From positions 99,035,189-99,099,188 of the forward strand of contig OV884009.1 in assembly GCA_930367205.1 (NCBI GenBank): a DNA stretch of 64,000 nt, written 5' to 3'. Source of the stretch: Acanthosoma haemorrhoidale. Taxonomy: Eukaryota > Arthropoda > Insecta > Hemiptera > Acanthosomatidae. The notes below the pieces were generated by a model. The model was not told the origin of the DNA, searched no databases, and saw only the letters and a list, made by a program, of their open reading frames with translations. Below, piece by piece: positions 20,836 through 31,846 of the stretch. The translations under genes were made by a program, and so were the position numbers. Position 1 is the stretch's first letter. The number at the start of each line of letters is the position of its first letter.

Positions 20836-22154
20836 GATACAGGGAGTTTTATTTTAAAATAATATTTTTAGATCCAATGAAAAAAAAGAGGATATTCGTG
20901 AAAAAAATGCGTTATGAAATATCAAATTTAAAAAATAGAAAATAATAATCCAAATTGTTAAAAATGATCATGTTTAAAGTAGACATTTACAAAGGCATTA
21001 TTGCCACACTACTCTTAACCATTTCTGAGGTCATCGTTGCAACCGTCAATTTTATCTACCTTATTAATCATTAAATAAACTATACTTATTCATAGCTGAA
21101 ATGCTTCACTTATAACTAACATAAATATTTATTTATGCCAATGTCAAATAATAACATGTCATATAGGTTTCCAAAAGACTATTCCTGGTATTTCATTTTA
21201 TCTAATAAGTAAAGTTCAATAACAAAAACGAACATTATCTCAACAAAAGTATAATTATAATGAAATACATGTAATACCCAATCCTGTCAAACACCACAAC
21301 TGTTAGTTGAAGGGATAAATTAATTTTTTCCGGGCTTTATTGTGTTTACATTAATACACAATATACACATGTATATTTATGTATATACTTGTATATTTGA
21401 TAATATATACATTCAACATAACGCCATTGTCTAAAACATTTTGGGGCAGATAACACAAAATCTTGGTAAATTCCACTTATTAATCACTTAACTTTGTTTT
21501 GCTCGTTCAGATGGGAGGGGATTAACTTTAAAACCACCTGTATATTATAGGTAGTGGTCATAAAATTATTCAATCGATCTGAATAATCGCGCTGTATACG
21601 TGCAGGTTAAGATAGAAGGAGTAAGTATATGAAAACAAATTAATTATTTTGGTGTCAAATTTATACAAACTGTTTGCGTGTAAATTAGAATGCTGTAAGG
21701 ATAGCAAAAACATATAACGGATTCAGGTGGGGGAGATCCACCACACCAGGACCGTATGGTTTCCAAACGTTATACAAGAGTAAAATTTAAGTCTTATCAC
21801 CTGTTCATATACCGTAAGCGTTACTCTTTTGGGCGTCAATGAGCCTTGTGGTTGACGTACCCAAAAACAAAAAAAAAGGAAATGGGTGAACCCGATAAAT
21901 TTAAATATCCTAAAAGTTACACCCCAGGAATACTAGAAAAAATCATACAAACAACATTGACTAATACAAACTGAAGGGTTAAGAAACATGGAATATTTGT
22001 ACCATGCCGTAAAAGTGGTTAGAACTTCATCCAAATTCTGAATTATTATCTTTGATGGAGTGACTCAGTAAATCACCCATACTCAGTGCAGTTTTGCGCC
22101 TAGAATCCATTTAGGTTTATATCTTTGGGAACACTAAGGTTTTGAAAGCTCATT
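20836..22154. other. AT-rich intergenic stretch
   Basis: No gene was recognised. A short hairpin (GGGCGTCAA / TTGACGTACCC) lies at 21830-21861 and an alternating purine-pyrimidine patch at 21350-21415. Confidence 0.4.
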
Positions 22155-22160
22155 ATATAT

Positions 22161-23024
22161 TGTCGGGTCGTCACGAGGAGGGTGCTTAGTTACCCTAGCC
22201 CTGGTGACGAAGTGAGGGTTGATTAGGCTTATGACCTGGACAATCGTTTCACGACGGTCTAACTATCTGACTCCATATTTGATAGGTATGTGCCCCGACA
22301 ATGCACTATGTTCAGGAGAAGAGGTATAGGGGAGGTAGTGTAGGTAGTTTGTGTGGTCTTGGAATGACCACGAATTCACACTCGGTATCTGAGGGTAGGC
22401 GAAATCCGTCCGGATCCCAAAGCCGAGTGTGAACCGGAGAGAGGCAGATTGTCGTGGGAGACACTGATAGGAAAATTGCAGGGCCACGACAACCGTGTCC
22501 GTGAGGGAGAGGTCTCTCCCAAGGAACTGCTAGTTTTAGCGAGGCGAAGGCAGAGAATCCCACTAGGAGAGTGTGGGGTCTGACAAGGCCGGACTAAAAC
22601 CTAGCGAGGTTAGGAAGAGAGAGGTCCAGAGGGTTTTATAAATGAGAAGGCCAAGTTCTTGAACATCACCGCAGCCGCAACTCATCAGTAGCTAGTCGCC
22701 GGGAGAATGAATTACAGCCCCAAACGGTGGTCTTATATACCCAGCTGGCTTCGTAAGTAGCCTATCAGCATCGGTTTTATTGTACCCAATGCCAGCTTAG
22801 TATGTGGAGGCCTTTGTTCTTTGACAGCCCTGGCCTGAGTCTCTGATATCTGACCCGGGTAGGGTTATCCAGCCCTGGTTTGGTTCGCTTTAGTACCTGC
22901 TACGAGTAGCGGGTGGCCCAGCTCATATGACTACTAGGCTTGCAGCTGCGTCTTTATTGTTTACAACATTTACAATGATTTATGGTTTGGTAATGTTATT
23001 TGCATTTGTTTAAATTAATTTACA
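22161..23024 (-). mobile_element. Solo LTR, family D copy 1 (864 bp), with target duplication
   Basis: It begins TGTCGGG and ends TTTACA on the plus strand, so both ends obey the TG...CA rule. The 6-bp sequence ATATAT flanks it at 22155-22160 and 23025-23030. The minus strand is taken as coding orientation because copy 50055-50938 shows CCAAT boxes, a TATA box and a later AATAAA in that order. No gag or pol is attached. The small frames inside it have no known domain. Confidence 0.75.
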
Positions 23025-23030
23025 ATATAT

Positions 23031-24368
23031 ATACAATAGAGTATAGGGTGATTTTTCTTATGTAGTTAGCGGTCGCTGCATATATTAATTAATAGTTAGC
23101 CATGTGGTGATCGATAGCTGTGAGACCTGGAGGATGAGAGTGTGACCATTGAAAATAAGAAGCTACTGAGAATTTCTGTAGCGCCTAAAGTCGATGGCAG
23201 GTGACAAATAAAGGTCAATGTGAAGATCCTGCAATTTAATATAATAAGGTGCTTAATATTGGTAAGTTAACAGAGCCAGAAAGATTTGAATAGCTTGGAA
23301 TGGTAAAACGGTTACCATAGGAAATGCTGAAGGAAGATGGTGGGCACGCTAGCGGAAATATGGACAGAGAAGATTGAACAATTGGTACATACCCAGGCAC
23401 TTCAGGTTCTCTAGTGCCAAAGGAATGAGTGACTAAAACAATTTTTATCCACCATCTAGCTCTTATAATTAATTTATAACGTATACATAATCCCACTCAC
23501 TCAATATCTACAGCTCACCCTCCTACAAACATTCGTAAAAAATCTACCCTGGAGCCTCCTGGAGTCCTGGAGGAGTCCCACAATTATTTGGTGGAAAAGT
23601 CAGGGGAACGAGACTCTCTCGCCTTACTCTCAGACTGTTTCGCTTAGTAATGCATGCCAGAAAAAGTGTAAAAGAGACCACATACGATCAAGAAAATAGT
23701 GGGGATGGTAGCTAGTGCAATGACGACTTTCTTATCTGTTTACAATAGATCACGAGGCAACCGTCAATTCGGGTGACGAGAAGGATTGTATTACCTCAAG
23801 GAGTTGACTATAGGAATTGGGCGCGCAGATAGTTTTTTTATAGAATTTGGTAAATCATGATGTTAAAAGATCAAGGACTGTAGGTACATGGAGATAATTT
23901 GTGAAGTAGAGGGATCTTCATCAATAGTTCCTAGAAGAATTCAAAAAGTGATCTTTGATGTAATCAAAAATTAAAAAAAGGATAGACCATTGAGCCTTGA
24001 ATCTGTTAGTATATGTTTTATAGATTTTCTTTTTACTTTTGTTTTAAATATGTGATTTGTTTAAGATCAGAACATAATATTCTTATTTTAATCGGTGTAA
24101 ATCATACAAAAACACCGACATAAGAAAGAATATATGTAAATATAACTCATACTGTGATTATTCAGGATTATTGTATATAGGTTCCTCGCTATCTGGAATG
24201 TGGAAAATATGCGGTGGGGCCGTTAAATAGTGGGATTTAAGACACTGCGGTAATAAAAGTAACCTAAAAGATAAACTTGAGCTCTCAGCGACAGCCTTAC
24301 GCTTTTATCTTGTCACAACCATTTTGCAAGGTTCTGCTATTGAAATAAAAAAAAGATATTTTCATCAA
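23031..24368. other. Unassigned stretch between two family-D LTRs
   Basis: No gene recognised. The segment is of LTR-element internal size but shows no gag or pol motif in any frame that I can see. Confidence 0.4.
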
Positions 24369-25025
24369 TGTCTCGGGGCGCCCGCCGGTGGAAGGTCTCG
24401 TCGACCCGGCCACAGCCCGGTGGGCGTCAGAAAGAGATAACTGAATAAACCTGTGGTCTTTGACCTTTTCTGGTGGCCTAGTTGGTGGGTAGCTTCGAAT
24501 CTGTTTATTGATCTGACACCATAAGATCTTAGAAGGTATGGACAGTACATTATGTTCAGTAGAAGAGATACAGGCTAGATATTATATGTAGTGGTCTTGG
24601 GATGACCACAAGTTCACACTCGGTATGTAAGGGTAGGCGAAACGTCCGGACCCCAAAGGCGAGTGTGAAACGGAACGAAGCAAGCTGGATAGTTGGGCGA
24701 GTTCTAGATAATTTTTTAAGGCCCCAGACCGTCGTTTGCATGGAAGAGATCCCTTCCGAGGGTGTGCTAGTTTTACCGAGACGCAGTCTGACAACGCCGG
24801 ACTAAACCATAGTCCTAAAGCAAGGTTAGGAAAGAGAGAGAGAGAGAGGGGGTGCTATGCTTGCGCCCCTAGTGAGCTCCGGCCATGTCGGGATCGTCAA
24901 CTAGTCCCCTCTCTCTACACGGACGCCAAATATTTATTGATAAAATATGGAAAGGTAGGTGGGTGTTTTCTGGCCCGAGAAGAGGGTAGCTTCTATTTGA
25001 GCGTGGTGAAGTAGTTGGCACAACA
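24369..25025 (-). mobile_element. Solo LTR, family D related (657 bp), minus strand
   Basis: On the minus strand it runs from TGTTGTGCC to CCCCGAGACA. Middle parts (the GTTCACACTCGG and CGGACTAAA blocks) align with 22161-23024 and 50055-50938, and its start aligns with 63772 onward. A (GA)n run lies at 24832-24847. No matching target duplication was found, so the ends are less sure. Confidence 0.6.
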
Positions 25026-25135
25026 GGCGATTAAAACAAATTAAACCTTGTTATTGACATAGGCATTGGTAGCCCAGCAGGAGGGACGTTTCTCTGAAAT
25101 TGGTACTGTCAATCTGCTTTTGCTATTAGTATGTA

Positions 25136-25245
25136 CACAGGTGGTCTGAAAAGTTTCCGACCTCAACATGAAGATGATAATAAAATAAATAAAAGCTAGT
25201 GAAATAAAAGCTTTGTTAGGTCGGAAACTTTTCAGACCACCCTCG
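25136..25245. mobile_element. Mini-mariner (MITE, ~110 bp)
   Basis: Inverted ends share GGTGGTCTGAAAAGTTTCC on the left and its complement on the right. TA dinucleotides flank both ends (25134-25135, 25246-25247). GGTGGTCTGAAAAGTTTCCGACC-type ends are well known from Tc1/mariner elements of arthropods. The ~50-bp middle cannot encode a transposase, so it depends on one elsewhere. Confidence 0.85.
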
Positions 25246-25247
25246 TA

Positions 25248-26199
25248 CTACAAATAGAAATTCGAAAATCGGCACTATTTAAGATTGAAAATAAAATCAA
25301 AGACACCAAGTCCAAAGTGAGAGAATAACATATAAATCGAGTGACTCAATATCCTACAATTAGTATGTTCCGAAATTTTAAATTATTTGTACACGATTTT
25401 TGTTGATTCATTAGTCATTTACTGCATTATAATATAACGGTGTTGTATATGTGTAGTTGATCGACCAAGACCAAAAAGCTAGGTATTTATAAAATACTTT
25501 TTATTATAGTAACTTTTAAATAGTATGATAATAGTAATAATAATATCATTTCTTCAAACGTCAACGGTATTGTAACAGATTAGCCTTAGCAATTAACACG
25601 AAACAAATTTTAGAAAACGCATCCTACGTCCTGTATCGTTGTGAATAATTAATCAACTTTAATCAAAATAGTAACAAATGCTATGAAAATCAACATCTTC
25701 CTGAAAATCTTCCTAAAAATTTAAGGAAACTGTATTGAATCCAAAATCACCTGCGATCGTTTCAGGAATGGGAAGACAACAGTGAACAGAAAACTGGTTA
25801 CCACAAGATTTGGCAGACGATGAACACGTGCCCCCTTACATGGAAGGTGTTTAACTCATTTTCTATAAGTTGAAGCACAAAACTTGTGGAAGTAATGAGA
25901 AGCTTGCAGTTTTGTTCAATGCGGTGGGTATGAGTTACTGAAGGAGACTCGGTAGCTCAGCTTCCGCTCACCTATTCTAATTCGTTTCAATTTCTGCATA
26001 TCATTATAACCAAAAAATATTGTTTATCTGCTCAGGAAATGTAGGTGCAGTGCAGTAGATATATTGAACATGAAGTGAATTTTTGTAAATAAATTCGGCT
26101 TTTTCTAGGAATCTATATTCTGCTAAAATGTAAATTTTGTAATAAAGGGGTTATGAAAAAAAAATGATGGGAACAGTGATGAGGTCAGGGAGATCGTTC
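25248..26199. other. AT-rich intergenic stretch
   Basis: No gene, repeat or signal was recognised. Confidence 0.4.
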
Positions 26200-26201
26200 A
26201 T

Positions 26202-26620
26202 TTAACAACTGAAAAGGAGGTAGAATTGCTCGATCCCTGGGTCGATCGAGGAAAGAATGAGGGAAGCAGATAGGGGTTGATTAGGGATAAGTAACTGCTT
26301 CTGAACAGCGGGAGAGAAATTATTAGAGCTATTGGGAGAGGTTAATGACTTTAACTTGGAAAGAAGGAGTGAGTGGTCTATCGTATCAAATGCTTTGGAG
26401 AAACCTAGGAAAACGTTGTTTTTTTTAATACCGGCAACAGAGTAAGTTCGAGATAGTGGAGAGAAGGCTTGGGAAGTGTCGATAAGAGCTCCAGCCTGCA
26501 TTTCAAGACAATAATCAGGGAACAGTTATTCGGTGCCATGACTGAGATAGCTATCCCAACCAAGTTGGTTCGTTTGGTTAGAGTCAGGATGTTGGGGTCC
26601 TTTTGCGATTTGTTTTGCAA
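26202..26620 (-). pseudogene. Fragment of a LINE reverse transcriptase, minus strand
   Basis: The minus strand reads FLGFSKAFDTIDHSLLLSKL, the RT block usually written FLDFSKAFDTIDH, with the first catalytic Asp changed to Gly. Sequence upstream in the adjoining frame (26405-26620) is consistent with the preceding RT region. The rest of the element is missing. The family is different from LINE-A and LINE-B. Confidence 0.65.
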
Positions 26621-26739
26621 GCCGAGCAGGAACTACACATCCATTTACGATAAAAATTGGCATGAAGCAGAGGAATCCTTTGGCTGTTTAATATAGCTTT
26701 GAATATTATTTTTACTAGACACCACATTTAATAATATTA

Positions 26740-27190
26740 CCTAATTATATGCTGATGATATTCTTGTTTGTAAATCCCACAGAAACTCAAAACAATCCTT
26801 TGAACAAATGAAGCATAAAGCTCAAAAAATAGGTTATCCAGTAAACGAAGAGAACACCAAGATGATGGTAATGGTGAAGAAACATCAGGCCCATCTGCAT
26901 GAGCATTGTATTGTCGGAGACTATTCTTTCGAGAAAAATGGCATATAGCTAAGAATAACGAACAATGCGATCTGTACTGAATATGATGAGCTAGATATCA
27001 CCATTAAAGTACGGAGACTTAAATGAGTGAGCTATATGTACTGAGGGTGGATGGAACAAAAGTTGACAAAAGGCTGCGTAAAGGTGCAATTACAGGAGTA
27101 ACCCCAAGGCATGTTGGAGGAACTATGCGAGTCCGGATCTGCGTTGGACAGGAATTAGTCTCACAAGTGTAGACAAAAATGGCTTAGCAA
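26740..27190 (+). pseudogene. Fragment of another LINE reverse transcriptase, plus strand
   Basis: YADDILVCKSHRNSKQSF begins near 26746, followed by a VNEENTKMM block. These are the catalytic and following blocks of a LINE RT of the type with 'KMGL-VNE-KTK'. Stops interrupt it after ~65 codons. Later parts (MLEELCESGSALDRN in shifted frame) fit the C-terminal region. It points the opposite way to the RT fragment just upstream. Confidence 0.6.
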
Positions 27191-28413
27191 GGATAGCATC
27201 ATGCTAAGTATGAAAGAATGCTTAAGTTCTTTTACAACCATAACTACTGCATTTAATTGGTTAAACCAATCCGGCCACTGAAAATCGGCGATTTTTTTAA
27301 CAAAAAAAAATGATTGAGCTAAAATATTAACCAAGAAACCAGTAGAATTTGGTTGGAGTGAGCGAAAGGAGTGGTTTCTATTAGTGGATCTTAAAAAGTC
27401 TTAATTTCAAAATATTCAAATTTCAAAAAGTAAACGAATCATAACCTACGTGTTTCGGAATTACAATTTGTTGATTTTATTGTGTATTATCCAAAATATT
27501 TATAGTGTAGAGACACAGAGAGGAAAAAGGATCGTACACGAACCCAACAAAGATGAAAAGCCACAGCTATCTCGGCTAGGAGGGAAAATTGTGTAAACCG
27601 CAAGATAAGCCTGAAAAAAAAGATATTGCTTTGACAATCAACCGCCTAATAGACAAGTAGGTTATGTCCTTGGGCTACTCGACAGCCTTCGACTATTTTA
27701 TCTAAAACGAGAGAAACAAATGTGTTAAACCATTGATTTATGTTCCGGAGTGGTTTGCTGTCCCCACCTTCTTTTCATAGCACACGCACTAATGTATATA
27801 GGTTGCGTACTAATAATTAGGATGGTGAAATGTAGGCTAATCAATCAAGAACAATATTGTTTATCGCCTATAAAAGTGAATGATGCAACGCAACGGCAGT
27901 GACGATTAGAAACGGAGATGCTGCAGATAATGGATTTTTAAAAATGACTACGCTTGTTTCAATTATGTCATTATCAGATGATCCTACTGACAAAGATCGG
28001 AGGACGAGTGATTTCTATCTTCGCTTTGCAATCTAATGTTGGTTTATTCATTTGTTATCTTTTCGGCTTATTAGAACAGATTATCTCTTTTGAAATAGCC
28101 GCAAACCAAAGCTTGCCAGAGAAATGGTACTAGCTCCAATGGGCAAGACCGTCTATACATTCGTGTATCTTTTTTGATTTTTACGCAGTAAACTATCCGA
28201 TCCAAGTATCAGTAGCCTCACTACTTCCTTATAATAAACAATGTATCGCCTAAATATCTTTTTACTACGTACACAAGCAAAACAAAAAAGGTAAGGTAGT
28301 ACGTACGGATGAGGGGTTCTTCTCAGCTTTGATTGGAAAAACTTCAAAGTTAGTAAAAAGGGACCGACATTTCCCCCATTTAATTATTGTTTTCACAATT
28401 CACCTTCACGCTT
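27191..28413. other. Unassigned AT-rich stretch
   Basis: Nothing recognised. Confidence 0.4.
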
Positions 28414-28525
28414 CCTTTTGTCAAATTTGGTTCCACCCTCAGTACATATAGCTCACTCATTTAAGTCTCCGTAGTTTAACGAAACTGACGATATCTAGCT
28501 CATCATATTCAGTACAGATCACATT
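28414..28525 (-). repeat. Inverted copy of part of the 26.9-kb LINE fragment
   Basis: The minus strand matches about 26968-27065 (blocks GATCTGTACTGAATATGATG and GGAGACTTAAATGAGTGAGC). It is a second, truncated copy of the same LINE in reverse orientation. Confidence 0.8.
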
Positions 28526-29085
28526 CATTTATTGTTAATTCAGTTAGTTATTGTCCTTAAATCAACGGAAATCTAGGTATTTTGGAGTTTACCTTAAAAG
28601 TTCCAGAGCACAGCAGAACGAAAGAATAAATCTTGTACTTTTCTTATGAAATACCGTTGCACAAAAAAGTTATTAAAAAAGTAAATTTTTAGGAACCAAC
28701 AGTAGAAATCGTGTATTTAATGTTGTTCCAGCCAATTAGAATATATTTTTTTTTTAATATTTAGCTGAATGTTTAGCAGTATTTTCATTTGTTGTAAAAC
28801 CCAAGAAATTTACAAAGAAGTTTTTTGGCCTAAAATAAAGTCTGCACCCGGACAATTTTCGATAAAATTTCTTTTTTTTTATCCTTTATTTCCTATTTGT
28901 ATTTTTCCCAAAACGAACTTAGTTCACAACTCATAATCGATATAATAAAAATTCGCCGATGAAAATTAAAAAAATAAATAAATGTACTGAATAATGGCGA
29001 GGGCACTTATTATCTGATTAACTAGTATTTTTATTATTAATAATTGACGGCCGATGAAAAGATATAATCAAAGAATTGGGACACG
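28526..29085. other. AT-rich stretch
   Basis: Nothing recognised beyond homopolymer runs. Confidence 0.4.
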
Positions 29086-29146
29086 AACCCGGCGGCTCCC
29101 TTATATCTAATGTGGGGCTGTACCAACTGAGCTACCGTGCACAAAT
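29086..29146 (-). repeat. tRNA-like sequence (SINE head or tRNA pseudogene)
   Basis: The minus strand has an A box TAGCTCAGTTGGTA and, about 40 bases later, a B box GGTTCGTGTCC, the two internal RNA polymerase III promoter blocks of a tRNA. The acceptor and anticodon stems pair poorly, so it is a tRNA-derived repeat or decayed tRNA and not an active gene. Confidence 0.6.
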
Positions 29147-29240
29147 GCACACGGGTGGATGGGTCACACTGTCTCCCTTGTACGGGGCCGTCACTAATAA
29201 GAGAGCTTAGTGAAAAAGAGGATTCATATCGGGATGGTCG

Positions 29241-29305
29241 TGCAGGATATCTCGCTTGGTACAGCCCCACACTGGATATAAGAGAAGGGGCCTGTGAGTC
29301 TTAAA
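29241..29305 (+). repeat. Second, inverted tRNA-like copy
   Basis: It shares TTGGTACAGCCCCACA and GATATAAG with the minus-strand copy at 29086-29146, in opposite orientation. Its A and B boxes are more degraded. Confidence 0.55.
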
Positions 29306-29840
29306 CCTGCGAATATATTTTTTATCTGGGTGCGCTCAACCAATTATCATTATTGATAATATTGGGGTTCATACCACAACAATAATTTTAATAGCCCTTT
29401 TTGAAGCACTTTTCATTAGCCTCCAAATATGTGAATTCATCTGAGCGATCCGATAACAGTCCTTCTCTCTCTATGCAAGGTGTATGGAGAACAGAATCGC
29501 AATAAAAATTATCCTTCATCGACAAATAACGGTATGTATTTTACAATGTAATAATATAAAATAAACAATATAATAAAATGTCATATATAACTGATATTGT
29601 TTATCATTCTTATGTCTATAAATTTCACATGGGGTTGAAAAATATTGTCCCATGGAAAGACAATAAAATGTGGTGATGTATATTTTCATTGAGTAAGAGT
29701 AGTGAAAAAAAAATTATTAAAATGAACTTGGTTTGAATAATCCTGATACAAAAATTGTCTACTTTTAGCTGAATTATAATAACAGCTCTTACATAAACAT
29801 AAATACAAGGTTGTTTGGAACATTATTGGTCTCATTATTT
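29306..29840. other. AT-rich stretch
   Basis: No recognisable feature. Confidence 0.4.
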
Positions 29841-30136
29841 TCATTTTCGAATGTAATAGTGGGAAAGGACAATAAAGATATGCACTAATTTTAAATACAG
29901 TCCTAATTCATCTAATGCCAGAAACATTTTCAGAAAATTTCCAATTCGGCCCTTAGGTGATATTTCCACGTTTAAAATAACCACCAGATCCATTATTTCC
30001 TTTTGCCTGCCTTGTACACCATGTGGTACTTGGAATACCATATTAAAATAGTTCTCTTTGGAAAGCTTACACCAAACATAATAAGGGATTAATGATCCGG
30101 TGTATCTCAGCTCTACCACCTCATAGATCTCATTAG
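29841..30136 (-). other. Candidate coding exon with 3' splice site, product unknown
   Basis: On the minus strand a pyrimidine-rich tract (TTTTCTTTTCTCTCC) and CAG at about 30140-30137 precede a frame of about 97 codons that reads like real protein (ELRYTGSLIPYYVWCKL; VPHGVQGRQKEIMDLVVILN). It ends at a stop at 29841. The mixed amino-acid composition differs from the chance frames around it. If real, it is the last exon, or an exon ending at a donor before the stop, of a host gene or an old pseudogene. I do not recognise the family. Confidence 0.3.
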
Positions 30137-31846
30137 CTGCGTAAAGGAGAGAAAAGAAAATAAGATCTATGCAAAATGTGGTGATGTGTCACACAACTAA
30201 TGGTTTTGTTGTCACTGAGAATATTACTACTCAAGACCCAACGCATTTAAATATTATTAATGAAGGCATTGGTGTTTAATTTGATGCTACGATAGAAAAC
30301 CATTTTTATAATAAATGACGTTTTTTTCATGGCGTCATTTTTATTTTTGCCATCCATACCCCGGATTGAACTACCTTGATAAATATCATGCAATGTTGGT
30401 GACTTTTTCAAAAAAGTAGAACATATAGTTAATCAGGCAATGACGATATTTATACTTTATTACCTTTTGGTTAATTAATTATAATTACGTTCGTCAATTA
30501 ATTATTGTCACTTAATCACGTATTATGCACATTCTCACAAAACCAATTGGGAGATGTAAAGCATTATGTCTCCAGGTCGAATAGAGTACTCGCCAAGACC
30601 CCAACAGGCAGACACTCTAAGTGAAAAACATAAGTTTTAAATAATTAATTATTTAACGACAACCATATGTAGTGGAGATGGTTACATTTTTCATGAGTTC
30701 CTTATATCTAATGGGATCACCTTGTAAAATGTCATGTCTCCTTCATGAAGAGCGGAAGACTAGAACTGGCAAACATGATTGAAAAAGTAAGCATTTCTTA
30801 CAACAAACAAAAAAATAGAACAAAGCAACAAAAACATTTTAAAAAAAATTGTTTTACGGGATGACCTGATAATGTCAACAATATTACTTCGTTGAGTCGG
30901 TTAGGTTTTAGCTAATCCAAATTTGGACAACAGCTTCTCTTACTCATCATAAATTCAGATATATATATATATATATATATGTCCGTTGCTGTTGCATGTG
31001 GGGCAGTTGTTGCAGGTGAAAAACCATATCACACTGTCTTCGTGTCGTATATCATATGCAGGAGAATAACAATTGGACAATAACTAAAAACAAATTACAG
31101 GCGGAAAAAGACAACAATTAAATTAAATGAGTAAGCAGCCATTGATATTTATAGAAAAATGTTTGAATAAAAACTGATTAGTCCAAGTCATCCGGTTGGC
31201 TCATCTTAAGGCTAATCTTAAAAAAGATTTATTTCACTGCTACGATCGTATCAGAATATTATCAGTGTTTCATTTTTTCTGTTACACCAACCTTGACTGG
31301 TAGAAAGAACTGAACTGGTAGAACTTTTTCGAGCAGGTGTTATTGAAAAATATAAAAGTATTTGAATACGTCAAACGGACACAAATTAGTAATTGGGTTC
31401 CAAGGGAGGTTGGAAGGAACCCAAAATAAGGTGGCTTCCAACATTGCGCGTTGAATCAACTATAAAGTAAATCAACGCAACTGAGCCCAATCTTCACTGA
31501 GCATGGGCCAACGTAAGTTAGGGTTTAGACAAAATGTAACAATATATTAACACATCAAATGACATACAGAGTACTAAAGGACTAAAGGGTCGGTATCGCG
31601 TGAATTAGCCCGTTTGAGGCTCAGCCTCAGGTAGGGCGAAAAAAAAGTATCGCTTGAATTTTTATTTGTTACACCCTGATTTTCACCGGAATTAATAAAA
31701 TGAATTTAATTAATCGTTAAAATATACATAAGAAAACGAAATGTTAATATTCGTCAGTTCGATATGGATTAGCAATTTGTTTTTTGTGTACACAATTTTC
31801 GTTAGGGTTAATGACGGTAAATATGTAAAAAAGATGTTTAAAAAAA
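30137..31846. other. Intergenic AT-rich stretch with an (AT)n run
   Basis: A microsatellite of about eleven AT units lies at 30959-30980. Nothing else was recognised. Confidence 0.45.

Noticed and set aside
22263..22563. Overlapping minus-strand frames similar between 22.3 kb and 50.3 kb
   Set aside because: Both lie inside family-D LTRs and similarity is at DNA level; no protein domain.
29088..29146. Functional tRNA gene
   Set aside because: A and B boxes are good but acceptor and anticodon stems do not pair properly.
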